The translations under genes and the position numbers were made by a program. A DNA stretch of 5,072 nt from an uncultured Collinsella sp. Its GTDB lineage: Bacteria > Actinomycetota > Coriobacteriia > Coriobacteriales > Coriobacteriaceae. The stretch is from contig CALJDJ010000048.1 of NCBI GenBank assembly GCA_938023705.1, positions 1 to 5,072 on the forward strand, written 5' to 3'. Every line of letters begins with the position of its first letter. Position 1 is the first letter of the stretch. Positions 1 to 5,017 of this stretch are shown here, piece by piece. Below the pieces are notes generated by a model. That model did no database searches. It worked only from the letters and a program-made list of their open reading frames with translations, and was not told the DNA's origin.

Positions 1-36
1 CCAGATAGGAATGCATCATATCATTCGGACCATTTA
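1..36. other. Unidentified left flank
   Basis: This is 36 bp of DNA outside the left end of the Tn3-family transposon. It is too short to identify. It does not read as the expected continuation of the interrupted insD gene seen on the other side of the transposon, in either orientation. Its last five bases (ATTTA, 32-36) do not match the five bases beyond the right end (ATTCT, 3701-3705). Confidence 0.6.
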
Positions 37-75
37 GGGGTCGGTTCCGGCTGAGGGCGAAATGACACCCTAAGC
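37..75 (+). repeat. Left terminal inverted repeat of the Tn3-family transposon
   Basis: A 38-bp repeat of the usual family form (GGGG tip, TAAG inner end at 71-74) plus one further matching base (C at 75). It is identical, in inverse orientation, to 3662-3700: 39 of 39 bases match by eye. The stop codon of tnpA (70-72, minus strand) lies inside it. It holds a small imperfect self-complementary stretch (AGGGCG facing CACCCT). TnpA would bind and cleave this end. Confidence 0.95.
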
Positions 76-2967
76 TTTCGGTTCCTTGGGCCAAAGATAT
101 TCGCCAGTCAGTAGAATGTGCGCCCAGCCCAATGGGGATATGTGGGGAAGAAATTCAGGGGGAACATCCAACCCTTCGTTCCGCCGCTCCGTGACGGCAT
201 GACCAAGATGGACGGTATTCCAGTAAATGATCACCGCAGTCAATAAATTGAGCCCAGCGATTCGGTAGTGCTGCCCCTCTGTCGTGCGATCGCGAATTTC
301 CCCCTGCCTCCCGATACGGAGCGCATTTTTGAGCGCATGGTGGGCCTCTCCCTTGTTAAGACCGATCTGAGCACGCCGCTGCATGTCCGTATCCAGGATC
401 CACTCAATAATGAAAAGGGTCCGTTCAATACGACCAACTTCACGAAGCGCAACTGCAAGGTTGTTTTGTCGTGGGTAAGAAGCGAGCTTGCGCAGGAGTT
501 GGCTGGGCCTGATTTTGCCAGCGGTCATCGTCGCGGCACAACGGAAAATATCAGGCCAGTTCGCAACGATAAGATCCTCCCGGGCTTTTCCACCTACCAA
601 CTTGCGTAACTCCCTGGGGGTCGTATCGGGATTAAATACGTACAACCGCTTCGATGGCAGATCCCTGATTCGCAGAACGAGATTGTAGCCGAGCAGGCTA
701 CTGGCTCCGAACAAATGGTCGGTGAATCCTGCTGTATCGGCATACTGTTCGCGAACATGGCGACCGACCTCGTTCATCAGTAGTCCATCGAGAATATACG
801 GTGCCTCGCTCACGGTCGCCGGGATCGACTGACAAGCGAATGGCGCGAACTGGTCGCTTACGTGAGTATACGCTTTGAGGCCGGGAACAGAACCATATTT
901 GGCATTGACCATGTTCATGGCTTCGCCATGCCGCGCTGTCGGGAAAAACTGACCATCGCTCGATGCTGACGTGCCCATCCCCCAGACGCGTGACATCGGC
1001 AGTTTACCCTGCGCGGCCACCACAATTGCCAATGCCTGGTTCATGGCTTCGCTTTCAACATGCCAGCGGGCAAGGCGTGAGAGCTGCCAGTAATCATGCG
1101 TGTTTGTAGCTTCCGCCATCTTACGCAGGCCCAGATTGAGCCCTTCAGCGAGCAGGACGTTGAGCAGACCGATCCGGTCGCGACATGGAGCCCCGGTTCT
1201 CAGATGGGTAAACGCATCTGTGAAACCAAGGGCTGCATCAACTTCAAGCAGCATGTCGGTAATCCGAACGGACGGCATTCGGCGATACAGATCCAGTATG
1301 AGTGCCTCGGCACCATCCGGCACGTCTGCTGTCAACCTGTCGATCCGCAACGTTCCATCTTCTATGCTACCGTGCGGAATAGTGCCGTTACGGGCAGCCC
1401 GGGCCAGCCGCTTAAGAGCGATCGTGAGTCGCGCCTTTCTGTCTGCCAGCCAATCCTGTGGGTTGGAAGGCACGGCCAGTTTTGCATTTTCCTGCGCCGC
1501 GATCATCGGCACCAGTACCTGCTTGAGGTCACCATAGCGGCGCGAATGAGCGAGCCAGACATCTCCGGAACGAAAAGCATCCCGGAGGTGAAAGAGTACC
1601 GCCACTTCCCAAAGACGGGTATCTCCTTTTTCCTGAGCTCGTAAATGACGGTTCCATTTGGAGCTGGGCCGCAGGAAACGCCTTTCTGGCGATGCAACAC
1701 CTTTCATCTCTCCGATCGACAAAGCTGCTGCTACCAATGGTCCGGCGACCGGCGCGGCTTCGAGCTTCAGACAGCGCAACATGCGGGGCGCATAACGACG
1801 AAAGCGATGGTATCCCTGCCCGACATATGCAAGAGGCTCATCGGCTAGCGTGTTGCTGAGTTGAGTCCCTGTCGCTACCAGTTGAGCGAGCCGGTCCCAT
1901 GCAACCGAACTGGCGACAGCCATCTCCAGCGGGGTTCCGTCACTGCGGGCCTCAAGCAACGAAGCTCCCAGCGCGGTGAAGGTACGGATCGTATCCGTGA
2001 GTGTGGCTTTAGAGCCGGAAATTGTTTCGTCATGCTGGCGCTTCGCTTCCCGCCAGGTTTTTCCTACGATCCTGTCATGGGTTTCGACTATGGCATCAGC
2101 AATCGCCGCTTCCCACTCCACAACACAGACGGCAAGGATCGCCCAGCGGCGGTCCGAAGTGATGTCACGCAAACCGTCGGTGAAGTAGCGTTCACCCTGC
2201 CGACGCAGCCGGGCAATGCGATGGGCAGGTATGCTGGCCAAAGCACTATGATTGATATTCAGGGTACGCAGAAATTCGAGCCTGTCGAGCAAACGGTTAG
2301 CAGCAGCCGAGTTGTTACCAACCTCGAAGTTGCGAAGCCAGATGAAACGACTGATATTGCCGGCGAGCATTTCACTCAGAAGTTTGTCCAGGTGATCGCG
2401 AACATCCGCTGTTAAATTTTCCGCAATCCGCGTTTCAATCCGCCGCTCAGCGGCGACCAGAGCATCCGCGCACAAGCGCTCGATTGTCGATACTGCGGGC
2501 AGAATGGTGGAAGTTTCCCGACACCGCACAATAAAACGATGAGCAAGATCCTCGTTTGATCTGGCATCTTCGGCCTGGCCGAAAGTCCACTCCCGCAGAT
2601 CACGGGCACCACGGCCCGTGAAGGTCTTGTAGCCGTAAATTTCGCGCAGCGTGTCCATGTGCTGCTGACGGGTTTGGCGCCGTGTGGCATAAGTGAGAAG
2701 CGCATCAGCCGGAACTCCAAGCTGAGCACCGACGAAGGAAAGGACTTCACGCGGGATCATCTCACCAGGAGCCAGTGCACGGCCCGGATATCGTAAGGCA
2801 CAAAGTTGCAGGGCAAAGCCAATCCTGTTTTCCGGTCTGCGGCGCTGCCTAATGTTTTCCAGGTCATCATCGCCCAGCGTGTAGAACTTCAGTAGCGACA
2901 GTTCGTCCGTGGGCAGATCGAACAGCGCTGCTCGCTGCCGTTCGGTGAAAATATGGCGTCGTGACAT
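70..2967 (-). CDS. tnpA: Tn3-family transposase TnpA
   Basis: This 965-aa protein is a Tn3-family DDE transposase, which pairs the 38-bp ends, nicks and joins them to target DNA and forms a cointegrate by replicative transposition. The length is typical of the family (about 950-1000 aa). The N-terminal ~160 residues resemble the family's DNA-binding domain (DUF4158 type, starting MSRRHIFTERQ). The C-terminal catalytic region, from about residue 570, shows SSDGQ with D671, YTHVSDQFAPF at 700-710, the ADTAGFTDHLFG block with D744 as the probable second aspartate, and LNKGEAHHALKNAL with E874 as the probable glutamate. These assignments come from spacing in characterised relatives. The ATG at 2967 has an AAGGGA ribosome site nine bases upstream (2977-2982, minus strand). 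The gene diverges from tnpR, and its TAG stop lies within the left terminal repeat. The reading frame is intact, so the protein is probably functional. Confidence 0.95.
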   Translation of the reverse strand: MSRRHIFTERQRAALFDLPTDELSLLKFYTLGDDDLENIRQRRRPENRIGFALQLCALRYPGRALAPGEMIPREVLSFVGAQLGVPADALLTYATRRQTRQQHMDTLREIYGYKTFTGRGARDLREWTFGQAEDARSNEDLAHRFIVRCRETSTILPAVSTIERLCADALVAAERRIETRIAENLTADVRDHLDKLLSEMLAGNISRFIWLRNFEVGNNSAAANRLLDRLEFLRTLNINHSALASIPAHRIARLRRQGERYFTDGLRDITSDRRWAILAVCVVEWEAAIADAIVETHDRIVGKTWREAKRQHDETISGSKATLTDTIRTFTALGASLLEARSDGTPLEMAVASSVAWDRLAQLVATGTQLSNTLADEPLAYVGQGYHRFRRYAPRMLRCLKLEAAPVAGPLVAAALSIGEMKGVASPERRFLRPSSKWNRHLRAQEKGDTRLWEVAVLFHLRDAFRSGDVWLAHSRRYGDLKQVLVPMIAAQENAKLAVPSNPQDWLADRKARLTIALKRLARAARNGTIPHGSIEDGTLRIDRLTADVPDGAEALILDLYRRMPSVRITDMLLEVDAALGFTDAFTHLRTGAPCRDRIGLLNVLLAEGLNLGLRKMAEATNTHDYWQLSRLARWHVESEAMNQALAIVVAAQGKLPMSRVWGMGTSASSDGQFFPTARHGEAMNMVNAKYGSVPGLKAYTHVSDQFAPFACQSIPATVSEAPYILDGLLMNEVGRHVREQYADTAGFTDHLFGASSLLGYNLVLRIRDLPSKRLYVFNPDTTPRELRKLVGGKAREDLIVANWPDIFRCAATMTAGKIRPSQLLRKLASYPRQNNLAVALREVGRIERTLFIIEWILDTDMQRRAQIGLNKGEAHHALKNALRIGRQGEIRDRTTEGQHYRIAGLNLLTAVIIYWNTVHLGHAVTERRNEGLDVPPEFLPHISPLGWAHILLTGEYLWPKEPKA

Positions 2968-2974
2968 ACAAATT

Positions 2975-3006
2975 CGTCCCTTTTGAAGTATAGTCTGTTT
3001 TGGACA
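2975..3006. promoter_or_regulatory. Candidate res crossover site (subsite I) between tnpA and tnpR
   Basis: Serine resolvases of Tn3 elements act at a res site that usually lies between divergent tnpA and tnpR, and the only such space here is 2968-3061. Within it, 2975-3006 is a 32-bp stretch with inverted ends (CGTCC at 2975-2979, GGACA at 3002-3006). Its two half-sites both end in TA at the centre, with AT at 2990-2991. This fits a resolvase subsite I, which has inverted TGTC-like ends and a central AT-rich crossover. A shorter inverted repeat, CTGTT (2995-2999) with AACAG (3006-3010), overlaps it. I could not pick out subsites II and III with confidence. A TATACT hexamer (2987-2992, minus strand) and a TATAAA hexamer (3019-3024, plus strand) could be -10 elements for tnpA and tnpR, but neither has a convincing -35. 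If so, resolvase binding would also repress both genes. Confidence 0.4.
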
Positions 3007-3049
3007 ACAGCCAGCCCATATAAATCAGGGCGTTCCGATACAAAAATCC

Positions 3050-3055
3050 AGGAGG
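3050..3055 (+). promoter_or_regulatory. Ribosome binding site of tnpR
   Basis: A perfect AGGAGG lies six bases before the TTG at 3062. This settles TTG as the tnpR start, since no ATG or GTG nearby keeps the conserved N-terminal resolvase block. Confidence 0.85.
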
Positions 3056-3061
3056 GTTCAA

Positions 3062-3667
3062 TTGGGACATCGTGCCGCCATTTACTGCCGGGTTTCAACA
3101 GCGGATCAGTCTTGTGAACGCCAGGAATTTGATCTGCGAGCCTTCGCCGGCCGTGCCGGCTACGACGTGGTGGGAATATTTAAGGAAACAGGTTCAGGAA
3201 CTAAACTCGACCGGGCCGAGCGAAAGAAAGTCCTGGCGCTTGCCCAGTCCAGACAAATTGATGCAATCCTGGTCACTGAGCTTTCCCGGTGGGGGCGCTC
3301 GACGCTCGATCTGCTCAATACGCTACGTGAACTGGAGAACTGGAAGGTTTCCGTGATAGCCATGAATGGAATGGCGTTCGATCTTTCGTCGCCGTATGGA
3401 CGAATGCTGGCGACGTTTCTTTCCGGCATTGCGGAGTTTGAGCGGGATCTCATCAGCGAGCGGGTCAAGTCAGGCCTTGCTGTTGCGAAGGCACGTGGTA
3501 AGAGGCTTGGTCGTCAGGCCGGAGTGCGACCAAAATCAGACCGACTTTTGCCTAAGGTGGTTGCGATGAGGGCCGAGGGACGCAGCTATCGCTGGATCGC
3601 ACGCGAGCTCGGTATCAGCAAGAATACCGTCGCTGACATCGTGCAACGACACAGAGCTAACGCTTAG
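3062..3667 (+). CDS. tnpR: Serine resolvase TnpR
   Basis: This 201-aa protein is a resolvase/invertase-type serine recombinase; in this context it resolves transposition cointegrates at the res site. The N-terminal catalytic domain opens with AAIYCRVSTADQ, giving Y8, R10 and nucleophile S12. The SRWGRS motif supplies R76 and R79. The EFERDLISERVKSGL stretch (about 125-139) begins the long helix that leads into the DNA-binding part. A C-terminal helix-turn-helix is visible at about 175-195 (SYRWIARELGISKNTVADIV). Length and layout match ordinary Tn3-family resolvases. Translation starts at TTG with an excellent Shine-Dalgarno sequence. The gene diverges from tnpA, and its TAG stop (3665-3667) lies inside the right terminal repeat, mirroring tnpA. 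A related invertase role is possible from sequence alone, but position next to a Tn3 transposase favours resolution. Confidence 0.94.
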   Translation: MGHRAAIYCRVSTADQSCERQEFDLRAFAGRAGYDVVGIFKETGSGTKLDRAERKKVLALAQSRQIDAILVTELSRWGRSTLDLLNTLRELENWKVSVIAMNGMAFDLSSPYGRMLATFLSGIAEFERDLISERVKSGLAVAKARGKRLGRQAGVRPKSDRLLPKVVAMRAEGRSYRWIARELGISKNTVADIVQRHRANA

Positions 3668-3700
3668 GGTGTCATTTCGCCCTCAGCCGGAACCGACCCC
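3662..3700 (-). repeat. Right terminal inverted repeat of the Tn3-family transposon
   Basis: Exact inverse copy of 37-75. The outer tip ends at 3700 and borders the interrupted insD codons (last intact IS residues TRQFAR, then ATG completed by the first transposon G). The tnpR stop codon lies in its inner part. Confidence 0.95.
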
Positions 3701-4078
3701 ATTCTGGCGAACTGACGCGTCTGATAAGAACGGTAGGCTGAACCGTTGTCTGTCAGCCACTCAACTGGGGATGTCGGCAGGCTGTTACCGAAACGACGCT
3801 CCACGGCACCCAGCATGACGTCCTGCACGGTTTCACTGTCATATCCACCGTTACTGGCCGCCCAGTAAAGTGCCTCGCGATCGCAACAGTCCAGAGCGAA
3901 CGTGACCCGCAGTTTTTCACCGTTATCACAGCTGAACTCGAAGCCGTCAGAGCACCACCGCTGGTTACTTTCTCCAACGGCCACTTTCCCTGTATGCGCC
4001 CGCTTCGATGGCGGTATTTCCGGTTTACGCTCAAGCAGCAGCGCATTCTGACGCATGATGCGGTATACGCGTTTGGCA

Positions 4079-4083
4079 TTGAT
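4079..4083 (+). repeat. Target-site duplication of the miniature element, left copy
   Basis: TTGAT directly precedes the GGGG tip of the miniature element. It is identical to 4341-4345. Five bases is the usual Tn3-family duplication length. Confidence 0.93.
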
Positions 4084-4121
4084 GGGGTCAGTTTGGATAT
4101 AGAGAATTATTGTACGGTAAG
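4084..4121 (+). repeat. Left terminal inverted repeat of the miniature element
   Basis: 38 bp, GGGG tip at 4084 and TAAG inner end at 4118-4121. It pairs with 4303-4340 with six mismatches, all from position 15 inward; the first 14 bases are identical. Confidence 0.92.
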
Positions 4122-4144
4122 CCTGTTTTTTGAACAGGCTTACC
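4116..4144. repeat. Perfect 12-bp hairpin at the inner edge of the left repeat
   Basis: GGTAAGCCTGTT (4116-4127) and AACAGGCTTACC (4133-4144) are perfect reverse complements around a 5-base loop. The stem uses the last six bases of the left terminal repeat. There is no T-run directly after it on either strand, so it does not look like an intrinsic terminator. No equivalent is seen beside the right repeat. Its role is unknown. Confidence 0.8.
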
Positions 4145-4207
4145 TGTAGCAATAGGGTGTACTCCCGCGCTATACAGCGTTTTCAGGGGATTTTGTCTTA
4201 ATCGGAT

Positions 4208-4250
4208 AACCTAAATGCGATACAGCAAGAGCGACAACCTAAAAGCGATA
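4208..4250 (+). repeat. Pair of 15-bp direct repeats inside the miniature element
   Basis: AACCTAAATGCGATA (4208-4222) and AACCTAAAAGCGATA (4236-4250) differ at one base and are spaced 28 bp start to start. A further partial copy, ACGATA, lies at 4258-4263. The repeats could be remnants of a res or accessory protein-binding region from the parent transposon; that is inference from spacing only. Confidence 0.6.
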
Positions 4251-4302
4251 GCCACTGACGATAAATCAATCACTTACGTATCCGAATTGGTTAAATAATG
4301 TG

Positions 4303-4340
4303 CTTAACGTACAAAAATTTCCGATCTCCAAACTGACCCC
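4303..4340 (-). repeat. Right terminal inverted repeat of the miniature element
   Basis: 38 bp read from the minus strand: GGGG tip at 4340, inner end GTACGTTAAG at 4303-4312, the inner motif common to Tn3 and Tn1000 type ends. Confidence 0.92.
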
Positions 4341-4345
4341 TTGAT
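4341..4345 (+). repeat. Target-site duplication of the miniature element, right copy
   Basis: TTGAT directly follows the right tip and equals 4079-4083. Confidence 0.93.
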
Positions 4346-4560
4346 CACCGCCATGTCGTCAGTTTCTGATTGTCTGCGCAGCAGTGCCCATACCCGACGA
4401 TAACCATAGGTGGGCAGATCGCCGATAACGGTATGGATACGGGCCAGCGCGTCAGTATCATCAGGCTTGCGCTTGCACCGACGATCCTGCCAGTCCTTCG
4501 ACCGACGGGCCATGGCATGCAGTTGCGCACGTGAGACCCGGAGGCAACGACTGACAAGGC

Positions 4561-4926
4561 TTATTCGCCATCCTCCGGCAACAAGGGCACGTGCGCTATC
4601 CACTTTTTTTGTCGGCCATATTCAACGGCTTCTTTTAGCAGCTCGTTTTCCATGGTTTTCTTGCCCAACAGGCGTTGCAGCTCTTTAATTTGCTTCATCG
4701 CAGATGCCAGCTCCGACGCGGGCACAACCTGTTCTCCTGCGGCAACGGCTGTAAGGCTGCCTTCCTGATACTGCTTACGCCACAGGAACAGCTGACTGGC
4801 AGCAACGCCATGCTGACGGGCGACCAGCGACACGGTCATTCCGGGCTCAAAACTCTGCTGAACAATGGCGATTTTTTCCTGAACACTTCGCCGTCTGCGC
4901 TTCTCTGGACCTAAAACATCAATCAT
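4561..4926 (-). CDS. insC: IS2-like OrfA (InsC)
   Basis: This 121-aa protein is the IS3-family OrfA, the DNA-binding part of the IS2-type transposase; made alone it acts as a repressor of transposition in E. coli IS2. It nearly matches IS2 InsC from memory and has the same length. An N-terminal helix-turn-helix lies at about 30-52 (MTVSLVARQHGVAASQLFLW). A leucine-zipper-like coiled coil follows at about 71-103 (ELASAMKQIKELQRLLGKK, ENELLKEAVEY). The start at 4926 (MIDVLGPEKRRRR) agrees with IS2 and has GGAG five bases upstream. A longer frame from 4989 exists, but it runs through the IS leader and its 21 extra residues are not part of the family. The gene overlaps insD by 43 bases at the frameshift region. 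The frame is intact, so a functional OrfA repressor could still be made although OrfAB cannot. Confidence 0.94.
   Translation of the reverse strand: MIDVLGPEKRRRRSVQEKIAIVQQSFEPGMTVSLVARQHGVAASQLFLWRKQYQEGSLTAVAAGEQVVPASELASAMKQIKELQRLLGKKTMENELLKEAVEYGRQKKWIAHVPLLPEDGE
4603..4610 (-). promoter_or_regulatory. A7G programmed -1 frameshift site
   Basis: On the minus strand the orfA codons CAA AAA AAG contain seven A followed by G. Slipping back one base at A-AAA-AAG moves ribosomes into the orfB frame (VDSARALVAGG), producing the OrfAB fusion typical of IS3-family elements. E. coli IS2 has A6G at this place as I recall it. The GTG at 4601-4603 starts the separately read orfB and overlaps the last base of this motif. 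Confidence 0.82.
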
Positions 4927-4931
4927 TCGGA

Positions 4932-4935
4932 CTCC
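4932..4935 (-). promoter_or_regulatory. Ribosome binding site of insC
   Basis: GGAG on the minus strand, five bases before the ATG at 4926. It supports the 121-aa start over the longer frame. Confidence 0.7.
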
Positions 4936-4939
4936 AACG

Positions 4940-4985
4940 ACTAGTCTAAAAACTAGTATTAAGACTATCACTAACTTAAGTGATA
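4940..4985 (-). promoter_or_regulatory. IS2-like leader region with palindromes
   Basis: The stretch between the IS end and insC is AT-rich. It contains a TATCACT/AGTGATA inverted repeat (4966-4972 and 4979-4985, six-base spacer) and two ACTAGT palindromes (4940-4945 and 4952-4957). In IS2 this region carries the weak resident promoter and the sites where OrfA acts. An extended -10-like TTAATACT is visible on the minus strand, but I cannot place a -35 with confidence. Confidence 0.5.
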
Positions 4986-5017
4986 CCAACTGTCTGGAGA
5001 TTCAGGGGGCCAGTCTA
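4978..5017 (-). repeat. Left inverted repeat (IRL) of the IS2-like element
   Basis: Read on the minus strand from 5017 it begins TAGACTGGCCCCCTGAATCT and continues CCAGACA, which agrees with the IS2 left end as I remember it; the inner part is diverged. The matching right end is absent from the window, so the flanking duplication of this IS cannot be checked. Confidence 0.88.

Larger units (their letters stand above)
37..3700. mobile_element. Complete Tn3-family unit transposon (tnpA + tnpR, no passenger genes)
   Basis: The 3664-bp element is bounded by perfect terminal inverted repeats that begin GGGGTC at both tips. It encodes a full-length Tn3-type transposase on the minus strand and a serine resolvase on the plus strand, diverging from a 94-bp gap at 2968-3061. 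Each gene fills its half of the element up to the terminal repeat, so nothing else is carried. Both reading frames are open and the catalytic residues are present, so the element looks able to transpose by the replicative cointegrate route of this family and to resolve the cointegrate at res. Tn3-family insertion normally leaves a 5-bp target duplication, and none is present here (ATTTA against ATTCT). The right end interrupts the insD gene of an IS2-like element; the left end abuts unrelated DNA. I cannot assign it to a named transposon from memory. Confidence 0.93.
4084..4340. mobile_element. TIME-like miniature element derived from the Tn3 family (257 bp)
   Basis: This non-coding element has 38-bp terminal inverted repeats that begin GGGGTCAGTTTGG and end in TAAG, the layout of Tn3-family ends. 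The repeats match at 32 of 38 positions by my alignment. It is flanked by a perfect TTGAT duplication. Excising 4084-4345 rejoins the insD frame as M-A-V-I-N-A-K-R, which is what IS2-like InsD should read, so the boundaries are certain to the base. GC content is about 41 percent by hand count, visibly lower than the G+C-rich genes beside it. No open frame of note lies inside. Size and structure agree with TIMEs (Tn3-family-derived inverted-repeat miniature elements), which are moved in trans by Tn3-family transposases. The repeats differ from those of the 3664-bp transposon in this window beyond the GGGGTC tip, so another transposase probably moved it. Confidence 0.93.
3701..4603 (-). pseudogene. 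insD: IS2-like orfB (insD) transposase catalytic subunit, disrupted and 3'-truncated
   Basis: InsD carries the DDE integrase-like catalytic domain of IS3-family transposase and is normally made as an OrfAB fusion by -1 frameshifting. Here the frame begins at a GTG (4601-4603; MDSARALVAGGWRISLVSRC) and runs to VI at 4341. It is then broken by the 257-bp element and resumes at 4083 with INAKRVYRIMRQNALLLERKP. It continues through SDGFEF (first catalytic D), CCDREALYW and WLTDNGS (second catalytic D), and stops at the Tn3-family transposon after TRQFAR. Joining the two parts gives about 213 codons, against about 301 in E. coli IS2. The third catalytic residue (E) is lost. In the present sequence the 5' part reads 15 codons or so into the miniature element before a stop, so two chimeric short frames remain rather than a working protein. 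Confidence 0.92.
3701..5017 (-). mobile_element. IS2-like element (IS3 family), truncated and twice interrupted
   Basis: The remnant lies on the minus strand. It retains the IS left end (tip at 5017), the leader region, complete orfA (insC), the programmed frameshift site and about 70 percent of orfB (insD). The proteins match E. coli IS2 InsC and InsD closely from memory: InsC with only a handful of differences, InsD more diverged. It is therefore an IS2 relative rather than IS2 itself. The right end and the last ~88 codons of insD are missing where the Tn3-family transposon begins. A 257-bp miniature element also interrupts insD. The IS cannot make its full OrfAB transposase and should be immobile on its own. 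Confidence 0.93.

Noticed and set aside
21..30. TCATTCGGAC in the left flank also occurs at 4923-4932, beside the insC start
   Set aside because: The match is about 11 bp and nothing around it aligns. Chance is a fair explanation at this length, so it does not show that the left flank is part of a second IS2-like copy.
1096..1644. Long plus-strand open frame (182 aa) opposite tnpA
   Set aside because: It lies wholly antisense to a well-supported transposase, has no recognisable domain and reflects the codon bias of the real gene. The same holds for the frames at 1861-2415 and 1100-1537.
3072..3569. Other frames overlapping tnpR (94 aa, 102 aa and 67 aa)
   Set aside because: They are alternative-frame shadows of the resolvase gene with no family features.
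4116..4144. Intrinsic terminator in the miniature element
   Set aside because: The stem is strong but no T-run follows it on either strand.
3664..4152. Separate 162-aa protein
   Set aside because: It is the middle of insD with about 23 residues of miniature-element sequence at its start and about 12 residues of transposon end sequence at its finish. It lacks a proper start and the third catalytic residue.
4304..4603. Separate 99-aa protein
   Set aside because: It is the 5' part of insD reading into the miniature element; its last ~11 residues are encoded by the inserted DNA.
4561..4989. 142-aa version of InsC starting at 4989
   Set aside because: The extra 21 residues come from the palindromic IS leader. 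IS2 InsC starts at MIDVLGP, and a GGAG site serves that start.
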